In this document: in pieces, positions 55,681 through 63,916 of the stretch
Numbering within the stretch: the first letter of the stretch is position 1
Layout of the letters: each line of letters starts with the position of its first letter
From: Methylocystis iwaonis
GTDB taxonomy: Bacteria > Pseudomonadota > Alphaproteobacteria > Rhizobiales > Beijerinckiaceae
Length of the DNA: 64,000 bases
Direction of reading: 5' to 3'
Assembly (NCBI RefSeq): GCF_027925385.1
Contig: NZ_AP027142.1
Span: 850,001 to 914,000 of the forward strand
Made by a program: the position numbers and the translations under genes
The notes under the pieces: model-generated
Seen by the model: the letters and a program-made list of their open reading frames with translations, nothing else
Databases searched by the model: none
Told to the model about the DNA's origin: nothing

Positions 55681-56445
55681 TTAACGCGTTTCGGCGCGGA
55701 CGAATTTGGCGCTGAGAATGGGCTGCGACCCCGGGATCTGCGAGACATACAACCGGGCGTCGCTCGCCGTGAAGGCTTCGGACGGCGGGCGCCGGGGCGG
55801 AAGCGGCACATCGACGCGCAGGGCGCCGATCGGCGCCTCGGAACGCGCCACAGCGTCCGACGTCAGGCGTTCGCGATCGGCGACGGCGATGCGAATCGAG
55901 CCGCTGGACGGCTGCTCCGGGCCAGAAAGCGCGCTGGCGACGGCGCTCTGCACCTTGTTGGCGATGTCTCCCCAGGCGCTCGGGGCCCCACTCGAAGCCG
56001 CACTCGGCGCGGCGCTGGCAATCGCCGTCGGCGCCTGCCGTTGCCGGCGGCTCGCGATCAGCACAGGATTGTCGCCTTCGCAATTGCGCATGCCGAGAGC
56101 GATCAGCTCCCGGCCGCTCAACACCCTGTATTCGCGCGTCAAATAGCCCAGGCGCGCCTGCACCGCCGCCGGATAGGAGGCGAAAAGCCTGGACGAAATG
56201 TCGAGATCGACCTCTCGCGTGATCGCATTATAGGCCTGGTGGAATTTTACCTGAGCGTCGGGATAGACGCAGACATTGGGCAGGCTGAGCGCCAGCGTGC
56301 AGGCGGAGCGGCACTCGTGGAGCCGCACGTCGCGATTTTCGCGGCGATATTGCTCGGTCTGGGCCTCATAGTCCGAGACGAGCCCGCCGACGTCCTTATA
56401 GACGATGACCGGCGCCGGTGACGGCGGCGGCAAAAGATAGCCCAA
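55681..56445 (-). CDS. ClpP/crotonase-like hypothetical protein
   Basis: A 254-residue protein starting at TTG 56445 after AGAGG. Residues about 12-125 resemble the ClpP-like fold seen in predicted periplasmic alphaproteobacterial proteins (a CRSACTLALSL segment where the catalytic Ser would be, then YPDAQVKFHQAY). The rest is Ala/Ser/Pro-rich. No signal peptide with this start. A palindrome lies 43 bp upstream. Confidence 0.65.
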   Translation of the reverse strand: MGYLLPPPSPAPVIVYKDVGGLVSDYEAQTEQYRRENRDVRLHECRSACTLALSLPNVCVYPDAQVKFHQAYNAITREVDLDISSRLFASYPAAVQARLGYLTREYRVLSGRELIALGMRNCEGDNPVLIASRRQRQAPTAIASAAPSAASSGAPSAWGDIANKVQSAVASALSGPEQPSSGSIRIAVADRERLTSDAVARSEAPIGALRVDVPLPPRRPPSEAFTASDARLYVSQIPGSQPILSAKFVRAETR

Positions 56446-56487
56446 GACGCACCTCTACGCTCTACGGACGCGACGCGTTCAAGGGAA

Positions 56488-56510
56488 TGTTCACCATGTT
56501 AGGGTGAACA
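56488..56510. promoter_or_regulatory. 23-bp palindrome, candidate operator
   Basis: TGTTCACC and GGTGAACA are perfect inverted 8-bp half-sites separated by 7 bp. The site lies 43 bp upstream of the ClpP-like gene start and 18 bp downstream of the NUDIX-wHTH regulator stop. The symmetry suits a dimeric winged-helix regulator. No T-run follows, so it is unlikely to be a terminator. Confidence 0.6.
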
Positions 56511-56527
56511 ATATCTTAAAGAGCAAA

Positions 56528-57442
56528 TCAGCTCCTGATGCCCACGCGCAGGCCCGGCGAGGGTCGTTCTTGCAGAACATTGCGGCGAAAATGGAATAGA
56601 GCCGCCGGGCGTCCGCCAGTTTTCAGCGACATCTCTCCGGTCGGCTCCACGATTGCCGATGTTTCAACCAGCCGGCGGAAATTCTGCTTGTGGAGATGGC
56701 GTCCGGCGATCGCTTCCACTGTTCTCTGCAATTCGGTGAGCGTAAAAGCCTCCGGCATCAACTCGAAGATGACGGGCCGGTATTTCATCTTGGCGCGCAG
56801 CCGGCCCATGGCGGTCGCGAGGATGCGGCGGTGATCGTGGCGCATGGGAAGGCCGAGCGGTTCGAGCCGGCGCCGCCGCGCCGCCGCTTCGCGCCCGTCG
56901 CGCAGCGCCTCCTCGACCATTCCGGCCTCATAGAGAAGCTCGTATCGCTCGAGCACATTCTCCTCGTTGAAGCCGCGCGCGCCGAACAGCAAATCGACGC
57001 GATGGCGGCGCGAAAGGGTTGGCGCGGAGACAGCGTTGGGCGCTTCCGCCACCCAGTCGCGCAGGCCGGGGAGGATCGTGGTTTCGATGATCTCGGGCCG
57101 GGCCTTGCGCCAATCCTCCCAGGGGAAGAAATCATGCCAGCTCCGCCAGGCCCCGACAGCCGTACGCCTGCTGTCGTCGCCGATGCGGGTCAGCGCCAGA
57201 TAGCCGATCGAGACGACATGAGGATCGCGGTCGCCGGCGCGGGCGTGGCGGCCACGATCCCCGAAAGTGTAGAGCTGCTCCACATAGCCGAGCGGCGCGC
57301 CGGTCTGTTCCGCCACCCAGGCGCGCAGGCCGATCTCGAAGGTGCGATGGCGCACCGGGTCGAAGGGGCCGGAGGGCAGGGCGGCGACGCCGCTCTCGTC
57401 ATCGGCGCCGGTGGTGAGGATCAGCGGCTCATCGCCGCGCAC
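56528..57442 (-). CDS. NUDIX domain protein with C-terminal winged helix (NrtR-like)
   Basis: A protein of at least 304 residues. The N-terminal half is a NUDIX fold; the C-terminal part (about residues 220-280: YRPVIFELMPEAFTLTELQ...) is the winged-helix DNA-binding domain of the NrtR type, transcription factors controlling NAD or sugar-phosphate metabolism. GTG 57442 is the first standard start, but 27 in-frame upstream codons beginning with CTG 57523 encode SLEIDV and GLTAAIVAV, the usual first strand, so the true start is probably there, overlapping the phosphatase stop. Confidence 0.85.
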   Translation of the reverse strand: MRGDEPLILTTGADDESGVAALPSGPFDPVRHRTFEIGLRAWVAEQTGAPLGYVEQLYTFGDRGRHARAGDRDPHVVSIGYLALTRIGDDSRRTAVGAWRSWHDFFPWEDWRKARPEIIETTILPGLRDWVAEAPNAVSAPTLSRRHRVDLLFGARGFNEENVLERYELLYEAGMVEEALRDGREAAARRRRLEPLGLPMRHDHRRILATAMGRLRAKMKYRPVIFELMPEAFTLTELQRTVEAIAGRHLHKQNFRRLVETSAIVEPTGEMSLKTGGRPAALFHFRRNVLQERPSPGLRVGIRS

Positions 57443-57519
57443 GGCGACAATCGCCGCCGTCAGCCCGATCTCGACCGGCGGGGAAAGCGTCGCAACGTCT
57501 ATTTCCAGGCTCGTGTCGG

Positions 57520-58038
57520 TCAGGCGAGTTCAAGCGCGAAAGGCGCCCCCTCGAAGCAATCCGCCCCTCTGCCGATCGCGGCGATGGCGGCCACCATCCG
57601 CCCCTCCCGCCCCATGCGTCGGTCGGCGAGGGCGACGAGCCGGCGGTTCGGGGTCGCGGTCGGCGAGAGGCGGCGTAATTCCTGGGCGAGCTCGAACTCG
57701 CAGCGATGCGGCGCCAGCGCGCAGGCGGCGACATAGGCGGCCGCCGGCGAACGGCTCACGCCAGCGTAACAATGGATGACCAAGGGATCAGCCTGGTCCC
57801 ATTCCTCGATGAAGGCCAGCAGCCTGTCGATGTGCTCTTCGCCCGGCAGCACATGCCCGTCGACCGCTTTATCGATGTCCGAGACGGCGATGCGCAAATG
57901 ACGGTCGCGTGAGATTTCGCAAGGCCGCACCAGGGAGGCGCCGGCGGTCAGAATCGTGACGAGCGAGCGGGCGCCGCTGGCGCGCACGGTGTCGACCACC
58001 TTGGTCATGGAACAGACGTAAAGCCGCCCGCACGACAT
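57520..58038 (-). CDS. Dual-specificity/tyrosine phosphatase-like protein
   Basis: A 172-residue phosphatase with the P-loop HCYAGVSRS (catalytic C90) and an upstream DIDK general acid region. Such proteins in alphaproteobacteria dephosphorylate proteins or small phosphorylated molecules. It overlaps the NUDIX regulator reading frame. ATG 58038; ATG 58008 also possible. Confidence 0.88.
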   Translation of the reverse strand: MSCGRLYVCSMTKVVDTVRASGARSLVTILTAGASLVRPCEISRDRHLRIAVSDIDKAVDGHVLPGEEHIDRLLAFIEEWDQADPLVIHCYAGVSRSPAAAYVAACALAPHRCEFELAQELRRLSPTATPNRRLVALADRRMGREGRMVAAIAAIGRGADCFEGAPFALELA

Positions 58039-58059
58039 CGGAACCCTCTTGGCCTTGCG

Positions 58060-58686
58060 CTAGCCTCGGTCGATCTCCTGAAACCGGGCGAGGAACCGCG
58101 CCTGTACAGCATCGACGGGGGCAGGCGCAATCTCGTCCTTCAACTCCTGCGGCGAGATCGCAGGGCGACCGAAGATGCGCTCGGCTTCTCCCCGTGTAAA
58201 GCCGGCGAGCGACACCGCCTCGAAAAAAGCCGCCGCCCGGTCGGCCTGCTTCGCGAGCTTGAGCAGAGACGGCGAGGGCGTCGCCGGCAGAGAAAAACGC
58301 AGCAGGATCGCCGAGAGAATCCTGTTTTCGACGGATTTGTAAGCGTCGCCGATCACGACTTTGAAGGGCGAGATCATATCGCCGATCACATATTCGGGGG
58401 CGTCGTGGAGCAGCATGAACAGCCGTTCGGCGCGGCTGATCGAGGGCTCGAGCTCGGCCGCGATCCGTTCGACAAGCAGGCTGTGCTGGGCGACGGAGAA
58501 GATGTGGGGGCCGAAAGTTTGCCCGTTCCAGCGCGCGACCCGGGCGAGGCCGTGGGCGATGTCTTCTATCTCTATGTCGAGGGGAGAGGGGTCGAGCAGG
58601 TCGAGCCGCCGCCCGGAAAGCATGCGCTGCCAGGCGCGGGGCGCGGCCTCCTTGACCGCGCGTTTTTTGATCGGCGCCTGCGTCAT
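58060..58686 (-). CDS. HD-domain phosphohydrolase (YfbR-like)
   Basis: A 208-residue protein with an HD metal site: VAQHSLLV (H), LLHDAPEYVIGD (HD) and a further Asp, as in 5'-nucleotidases YfbR and related HD hydrolases. Cytoplasmic; probably acts on nucleotides. Its start lies directly at the end of tag. Confidence 0.88.
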   Translation of the reverse strand: MTQAPIKKRAVKEAAPRAWQRMLSGRRLDLLDPSPLDIEIEDIAHGLARVARWNGQTFGPHIFSVAQHSLLVERIAAELEPSISRAERLFMLLHDAPEYVIGDMISPFKVVIGDAYKSVENRILSAILLRFSLPATPSPSLLKLAKQADRAAAFFEAVSLAGFTRGEAERIFGRPAISPQELKDEIAPAPVDAVQARFLARFQEIDRG

Positions 58687-59304
58687 TCAGTCTAATTTCC
58701 GAACATGACAATCAACGAGATGGTCGTTCACCATCCCGACCGCCTGCATGAAGGCGTAGACGATCGTCGGGCCGCAGAATTTGAAGCCCCGCGCTTTCAG
58801 ATCCTTCGAGAGGCGCAAGGAGACGGCGCTCTGCGTCGGAACGTCGCTGATAAGCTTGGGATGATTGACGACCGGCGCGCCGTCGACGAAGCCCCAGAGA
58901 TAGGCGGAGAAGCCTTGCTCGGCCTCGATCTCCAGCCAGGCGCGCGCCGACAGGACGGCGCCCTCAATTTTGGCGCGGTTGCGAACAATCCCATCATCCT
59001 GCATCAATTCATGCACGCGCTTGTCGTCGAAACGGGCGATCGCCTCGGGATCGAAGCCTTCGAAGGCTTTGCGGAAGGCCGCGCGCTTCCTCAGGATCGT
59101 GATCCACGACAGGCCCGCCTGGAACCCGTCCAGAATGAGTTTCTCGAACAGGGCCCTGCTGTCCCTCTCGGGTTGTCCCCACTCGTCGTCATGATAGGCG
59201 ATATAAAGCGGATCCTGACCCGGCCAGGGGCAGCGGGCGCGCCCGTCGTCGTGTAGGATGACGCTCTTCCCCCAGCTTGCCGGTTGTTCGCGGGCGGGCG
59301 GCAA
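58687..59304 (-). CDS. tag: DNA-3-methyladenine glycosylase I
   Basis: A 205-residue HhH-family base-excision enzyme removing 3-methyladenine. RCPWPGQDPLYIAYHDDEWG (N-terminal), LILDGFQAGLSWITILRKR and the zinc-binding end (DCHV) are clear. No ATG is available upstream of the conserved region; TTG 59304 is the first start. Confidence 0.92.
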   Translation of the reverse strand: MPPAREQPASWGKSVILHDDGRARCPWPGQDPLYIAYHDDEWGQPERDSRALFEKLILDGFQAGLSWITILRKRAAFRKAFEGFDPEAIARFDDKRVHELMQDDGIVRNRAKIEGAVLSARAWLEIEAEQGFSAYLWGFVDGAPVVNHPKLISDVPTQSAVSLRLSKDLKARGFKFCGPTIVYAFMQAVGMVNDHLVDCHVRKLD

Positions 59305-59508
59305 AAGGCGTTTCTCCGTCAGTACAGGTGCGGCATCGAGGCTATTCGCTTTATCGCCTGATCAGATTGCGTTCACAACATCAATCAGACTATCGTTGCG
59401 CTGCCGTAAGACGAGTCGCCGCTGACAAAAATGGCGCGTCCTGTGCTTGACCGCGCCGTCGCAAGTCGCTGCCGAACATCCAAGCGGCTTCCATAAGGGA
59501 GAATTTAT

Positions 59509-60030
59509 ATGGTGATCCGTCTCGTTGTTTCCCGCGCTGCGGTCGGCCTCGTCGCCATGGGCCTCGGCATGGCCGTCTCGGGCGAAGCCCTCGCCCAGGC
59601 CAATGTGCTGAAGGAATGCGGATCTCGTTATCAGGCCAAGAAGGCCGCCAATGAACTCGCCGGCCAGAGCTGGCAGGATTTTCTGAAGGAATGCCGCGCG
59701 AGCCTCGCCGAGCCGGCCGCCGCCGCCCCGGCGGAAGCTGCGAAACCCGCCGCCGAGCCGGCGAAGCCCGCCGAAGCCGCGGCGCCGACGCCTGCGCCGG
59801 CCGCTGAGGCCGCCAAGCCCGCCGAACCCGCTAAGCCGGCGGAAGCCGCCAAGCCTGCCGAGGCCGCCAAGCCCGCCGCCGACACCAAGGCCGCCACGCA
59901 GTCGCGCCAGAAGAAATGCGCCGCCGAGTGGAAGCAAAAGAAGGCCGAGCTTCTCAAGGCCGACAAGAAGATCACCTGGCCGAAATATTGGAGCCAGTGC
60001 AACAAGCGTCTCAAAGAGGCCGGCGAATAA
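59509..60030 (+). CDS. Secreted protein with two Cys-pair modules joined by an AAKPAE-repeat linker
   Basis: A 173-residue exported protein (signal peptide about 1-29). Two similar modules, KECGSRYQAKKAANELAG...KECR and KKCAAEWKQKKAELLKAD...QCNK, resemble each other and PsiF-like repeats. They flank a linker of repeated Ala-Lys-Pro-Ala-Glu units. RBS AGGGAG. Function unknown. Confidence 0.75.
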   Translation: MVIRLVVSRAAVGLVAMGLGMAVSGEALAQANVLKECGSRYQAKKAANELAGQSWQDFLKECRASLAEPAAAAPAEAAKPAAEPAKPAEAAAPTPAPAAEAAKPAEPAKPAEAAKPAEAAKPAADTKAATQSRQKKCAAEWKQKKAELLKADKKITWPKYWSQCNKRLKEAGE

Positions 60031-60047
60031 TCCGGCTCGATTCCAAT

Positions 60048-60082
60048 GCAAGCGCCCGGCGATTTCGCCGGGCGTTTTTTTG
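60048..60082 (+). terminator. Rho-independent terminator
   Basis: GCGCCCGGC pairs with GCCGGGCG(T) around GATTTC and is followed by seven T. It lies 20 bp after the stop of the secreted repeat-linker protein. Confidence 0.92.
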
Positions 60083-60156
60083 CGAAAAACACATCTTGCC
60101 CGGGTCGCGGGATCATGTCACAGGACTGAAAAGATTAGGCATCTCGGGAGGCGCGG

Positions 60157-60555
60157 GTGGAAAAAGGCGAATTGCGAAAGCTGCAGGCGTTTCTGCGTCG
60201 CTCCTTCGGCAATGACGACATCCGCGTCACCCTCGATCCGAAGAACACGGAAAACGCCGCCGTTCATCTCGGCGAGCGCAAAATCGCGACCATCTCTGTC
60301 GACGACGAGGACGGCGACCGCTCCTTCGCTTTCGAGATGAAAATTCCTGTCGGCCGCGAAGTGCTGCAGTCTTATCTGCGGAAGCTTTTCGAAAACGACC
60401 GGCTGACGATTGTCGCGCGCGGCCGCAAAACCGATTCCGTCGAACTCAACAGCGACGGCGAGTTTCTCGGAGTGATCTCCGCTGACGATGCGAAGCTCTC
60501 GAGCTTCACGCTGCAGATCGCCATTCTCGATTTCGATCTCGAGGAAGAAGAGTAA
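60157..60555 (+). CDS. Tandem DUF3126-like protein
   Basis: A 132-residue protein starting at GTG. It consists of two related halves: ELRKLQAFLRRSFGNDDIRVTL... and VLQSYLRKLFENDRLTIVARG..., each with a DGEF/GERK-type turn and a DDxDGDRS or related strand. DUF3126 proteins are usually single-unit (about 65-75 residues) and of unknown function. Here the second half appears to be the normal unit and the first an added, diverged copy, or vice versa. Confidence 0.75.
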   Translation: MEKGELRKLQAFLRRSFGNDDIRVTLDPKNTENAAVHLGERKIATISVDDEDGDRSFAFEMKIPVGREVLQSYLRKLFENDRLTIVARGRKTDSVELNSDGEFLGVISADDAKLSSFTLQIAILDFDLEEEE

Positions 60556-60568
60556 TCACACGACAAAC

Positions 60569-60717
60569 CTCCGAGGCGGCCTCGTCCTTCGAGACGCGAG
60601 CGTCGCTCGCTCCTCAGGATGAGGCCTAAGTGTGTGACGAAATTGCAGAAGCTCCTCATGCTGAGGAGCCTGCGCAGCAGGCGTCTCGAAGCACGAGGGG
60701 CGTCAACGCCACTTTTG
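60569..60717. repeat. Dispersed repeat, family 3 (inverted relative to the copy at 23.2 kb)
   Basis: CCTCCGAGGCGGCCTCGTCC ... CTCAGGATGAGGCCTAAGTGTGTGACG ... GAGGAGCCTGCGCAGCAGGCG ... GCACGAGGGGCG matches 23200-23346 in reverse complement over about 140 bp. It lies between convergent genes. Confidence 0.85.
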
Positions 60718-60730
60718 CAGCAGCCTGTAA

Positions 60731-61357
60731 TCACCGCTTCTTTGTTTGCGGCGCGGTCATTCTGGCGAGCAGCGTCTGCGCGCCCTCATAGAGCGCATCC
60801 CAATTTTCGAGAAGCGCCGGCGCATAACGCAGCTCGACATCGAGGGCGCCTTTGCGAAAGACGGAGATGCAGCCCTCGCCAGGTGCGCCCGTCTCCGGTT
60901 TCGGGCAGCGCGCGAAAAACGCGCTTCCGTCGGGCGGCGCGATGAAAAGCTCTTCGGAATCGTAAGGCGAACCCGGCTCGAAGCGACGCAGCACGAGGCC
61001 GCCCGGGCCATCCAGCGTCTCGGGCGCCAGGAAGCGGGCGTAGAGCTTCGCGGGGCGCTCGCCGGGATCGAGCCCGTCGTCCTTTGAAGTGACCGTAAAA
61101 GTCACCGACTCGCCAACGCGCGGTTTCGCTTTCACGGGCGCGAAGCCGGGGTAGGAGACGATGAAGCTCAATCTGTCCGCCATTCCGCCGACGCCGGTCG
61201 TCTCGTCGCGCGCATAGGCGCGCGCGTAGGAAAAGCTTACGCCCGCGACTTCCGCATGGATCGTTTCATTCGGCGCATTCCCCCGGGCCGAGAACAGCAA
61301 GACAGTTCCAACAGCGATGCAGAGCGCCAGCAGGACGAATGCGATGAGGAGCCGCAT
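60731..61357 (-). CDS. Membrane-anchored hypothetical protein
   Basis: A 208-residue protein with an N-terminal transmembrane helix (about residues 3-23) and a periplasmic beta-rich domain; a Cys pair (CPKPETGAPGEGC) near residue 155. Not recognised. ATG 61357 chosen over 61375. It lies 19 bp after the lipoprotein gene on the same strand. Confidence 0.65.
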   Translation of the reverse strand: MRLLIAFVLLALCIAVGTVLLFSARGNAPNETIHAEVAGVSFSYARAYARDETTGVGGMADRLSFIVSYPGFAPVKAKPRVGESVTFTVTSKDDGLDPGERPAKLYARFLAPETLDGPGGLVLRRFEPGSPYDSEELFIAPPDGSAFFARCPKPETGAPGEGCISVFRKGALDVELRYAPALLENWDALYEGAQTLLARMTAPQTKKR

Positions 61358-61376
61358 CGAAGCGACGACGCCCAAA

Positions 61377-61778
61377 TCAGCTCGTCACCCGCCATTCGCC
61401 ATTCTCGCGGCAGGCCTGGCCCTTCGCTTCCTGCGGCCGGCCGTTGATGAAGATCTTATGCGTGTAATCCCGGCACGCGCCGTTCTCGGAGCCGGGCGTG
61501 ACGAAGCCATAGGCGCCCTTTTCGCCCCGCCAGCTCTTGCGGGCGCCACTGGAGACCGCTTCCTGCTGCGCGGCAATGGCCGTGGCGCGGTCCTTTTCTC
61601 CGAGCGACAGGCCGATAGAGCCGCCAATGACGCCCGGCGCAGGAGGCGGCGGCGCTGTGACGACAGGCGCCTCCGCCACGACGGGCGTCGGCGCCGGCGT
61701 CGAATTGCAGGCGGAGAGGCCAGAGGCCGCGCAGAGGAGGCTCATCGCCAAGGTCGCTTTCGCGCACGTCGTCGACAA
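61377..61778 (-). CDS. Lipoprotein of the 17-kDa surface antigen type
   Basis: A 133-residue lipoprotein. TTG 61778 is chosen because it follows GAGGGAGAA and gives a lipoprotein signal ending LSAC (lipobox, Cys about residue 25). A glycine-zipper-like GVIGGSIGLSLG follows and the C-terminal CRDYTHKIFINGRPQEAKGQAC matches the Rickettsia 17-kDa antigen family. Probably anchored in the outer membrane. ATG 61817 lacks a ribosome-binding site. Confidence 0.8.
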   Translation of the reverse strand: MSTTCAKATLAMSLLCAASGLSACNSTPAPTPVVAEAPVVTAPPPPAPGVIGGSIGLSLGEKDRATAIAAQQEAVSSGARKSWRGEKGAYGFVTPGSENGACRDYTHKIFINGRPQEAKGQACRENGEWRVTS

Positions 61779-61837
61779 AATCCGTTCTCCCTCGGTGGTC
61801 GCAATCGCGCCCCTCATGCAGGATCGGCAGGCGGCTG

Positions 61838-63226
61838 TCAAAACCCCGGCAGGCGCAGCCGCGCCCGCAGGCCGCCTGTCGGGCTGTCGTCCAATTCCAG
61901 CGCGCCGCCATAGGCGACGGCGAGATCGACCACGATCGAGAGGCCCAATCCCGAGCCCGGCTTGGTTTCGTCCAACCGGCGTCCGCGCTCTGTGGCCTGC
62001 GCGCGCAAATGCGGCGCGAGGCCGGGGCCGTCGTCGTCGATCGTGACGATCAACGCGCTGCGGCTCGCGCCGCTGGTTTGAGAGTCGACCGCGACGCAGA
62101 TCGTGACAGCGCTCTCCGCCCATTTCCCGGCATTATCGAGAAGATTGCCGACCATCTCCTCGAGATCCTGGCGTTCGCCGAGGAAACGCAGCTCCGGGCG
62201 GACGTCGCCCGAAAAGGCGATGCTGCGCTCGCTATAGATCTTCGTGAAAGCGCGCAGCAGCGCTTCGACGCAGGGCGCAATGGGCGTCGCGGCGCCGAGC
62301 GCGCCGCCGCGGGCCGCCGCGCGCGCGCGGTCGAGATAAAAGGAAATCTGGTCGCGCATGATGCGGGCCTGTTCGCCGACCTTGTCGGCCAAAGGCGAGG
62401 GCGCGGCGTCCGCTTCATTGACCATGACGCTGAGCGGCGTCTTCAACGCATGGGCCAGATTGCCGACCTGAGTGCGGGCGCGTTCGAGAATGTCGCGATT
62501 GGCGCCGATGAGCAGATTGAGCTCGTCGGCGAGCGGCGCGATCTCGTTGGGATAGGCGCCCGTGATGCGGTCGCGCTCCGCGCGCCGAATGGCGGCCAGC
62601 TCGCGCTGCAAAAGACGCAGCGGCCGCAGGCCGAAACGCACCTGAAAGGCGGCGACGATCGCGAGCGCAATGGCGAGCGCGGCGAAGGCGATGATCAAAG
62701 CGAAACGAAAGCGCGTGATCTGCTCTTCCATTTCTTCGACGCTCGCGGCGACCTGGACGAGATAAATGCCTGTGTCTTCCGCGTCGATGACGCGCTCGAC
62801 GATTCGCAGCTTGCGGCCGTCCGGCCCCCAGGCAAGACCGCGCCGGGAGCCGCCCACTCCCGCCGGCACGCCGAGGTCGGAGAGCTTGGGGAGGCGATCG
62901 GCGAAGAGCGAACGCGACGCCTTTATCTCATGCGCCGCATTGTCCATGCGCGTGATCTGCCAATACCAGCCCGAGCCAGGAAGCTCGAACTGCGGATCGC
63001 CGAACTGGCTCGGTCCCGTTCGTCCCTCCTGGCCCGACTCCGAGACGTCGGCGACAATGGCGCGAAGGTAGACGTCGAGGCGGCGTTCGAAAATTTCCTC
63101 CGCGACCCGTCGGTAATAGGCGGTGAAGAAAAGGCTGGCGACGAGCAGCACCACCGAACTCAGCGCGGCTGCGGTCAAAAACAGTCGCGTTGCGATGGAG
63201 CGTGTCGTCAAGCTCGGCAGGCGCAT
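61838..63226 (-). CDS. feuQ: Sensor histidine kinase (FeuQ/PhoQ-like)
   Basis: A 462-residue kinase with two transmembrane helices (about residues 15-37 and 174-196), a periplasmic sensor, HAMP, a HisKA with H259 in GNLAHALKTPL, and a HATPase with LLDNAGKW and GSGLGLSI. The FeuQ family controls iron, osmotic or glucan functions in rhizobia. Located 6 bp after the regulator gene. Confidence 0.9.
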   Translation of the reverse strand: MRLPSLTTRSIATRLFLTAAALSSVVLLVASLFFTAYYRRVAEEIFERRLDVYLRAIVADVSESGQEGRTGPSQFGDPQFELPGSGWYWQITRMDNAAHEIKASRSLFADRLPKLSDLGVPAGVGGSRRGLAWGPDGRKLRIVERVIDAEDTGIYLVQVAASVEEMEEQITRFRFALIIAFAALAIALAIVAAFQVRFGLRPLRLLQRELAAIRRAERDRITGAYPNEIAPLADELNLLIGANRDILERARTQVGNLAHALKTPLSVMVNEADAAPSPLADKVGEQARIMRDQISFYLDRARAAARGGALGAATPIAPCVEALLRAFTKIYSERSIAFSGDVRPELRFLGERQDLEEMVGNLLDNAGKWAESAVTICVAVDSQTSGASRSALIVTIDDDGPGLAPHLRAQATERGRRLDETKPGSGLGLSIVVDLAVAYGGALELDDSPTGGLRARLRLPGF

Positions 63227-63232
63227 GGTTCT

Positions 63233-63916
63233 TTAGCGTTTCCCGCCGGCGTCCTCTGGGCCGGACACGGCCATATAGCCGAGTCCGCGAATGGTGTGAA
63301 TCAGCTCCACGCCGAGCTTCTTGCGCAGACGCCCGACAAAGACTTCGATCGTGTTGGAGTCCCGGTCGAAGTCTTGATCGTAAATATGCTCGATGATCTC
63401 GCTGCGCGAGACAACGCGCCCGCTGTGATGCATGAGATAGGCGAGCAGACGATATTCATGCGAGGTGAGCTTCACCGGCGCGCCGTCGACCACCACGCGG
63501 CCCGCCTTGGTGTCGAGCCGCACGGGGCCGCAGACGATCTCATTGGTCGCATGCCCGGCCGCGCGGCGCAGCAAAGCGCGCATGCGCGCCAGCACCTCCT
63601 CCATATGGAAGGGCTTGGCGACATAATCGTCGGCGCCGGCGTCGAAACCCTGAACCTTTTCGCTCCAGCGGTCGCGCGCCGTCAGAATCAGAACCGGCAT
63701 GACGCGCCCATTTGCGCGCCATTGCTCCAAAACGGTGATGCCGTCCTTTTTGGGCAGGCCGACGTCGAGCACAACCGCGTCATAGGTTTCCGTTTCGCCC
63801 AGAAAATGCCCTTCTTCGCCGTCGAACGCACGGTCCACGGCGTAGCCGGACTGCTCCAGAGCCTGCGCGATCTGGCGGTTCAAATCCTTATCGTCTTCGA
63901 TGACGAGCAGCCGCAC
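63233..63916 (-). CDS. feuP: OmpR-family response regulator (FeuP-like)
   Basis: A 227-residue regulator: receiver (D51 in VVLDVGLP; K near AKPFH) and OmpR winged helix (HEYRLLAYLMHHSGRVVSR ... GRLRKKLG). The sequence resembles FeuP, partner of FeuQ. ATG 63916; no further gene is seen in the last 84 bp of the window. Confidence 0.93.
   Translation of the reverse strand: MRLLVIEDDKDLNRQIAQALEQSGYAVDRAFDGEEGHFLGETETYDAVVLDVGLPKKDGITVLEQWRANGRVMPVLILTARDRWSEKVQGFDAGADDYVAKPFHMEEVLARMRALLRRAAGHATNEIVCGPVRLDTKAGRVVVDGAPVKLTSHEYRLLAYLMHHSGRVVSRSEIIEHIYDQDFDRDSNTIEVFVGRLRKKLGVELIHTIRGLGYMAVSGPEDAGGKR

Noticed and set aside
59700..59900. Minisatellite DNA in the AAKPAE linker
   Set aside because: Codons vary between units, so it is a protein-level repeat rather than recent DNA tandem duplication.
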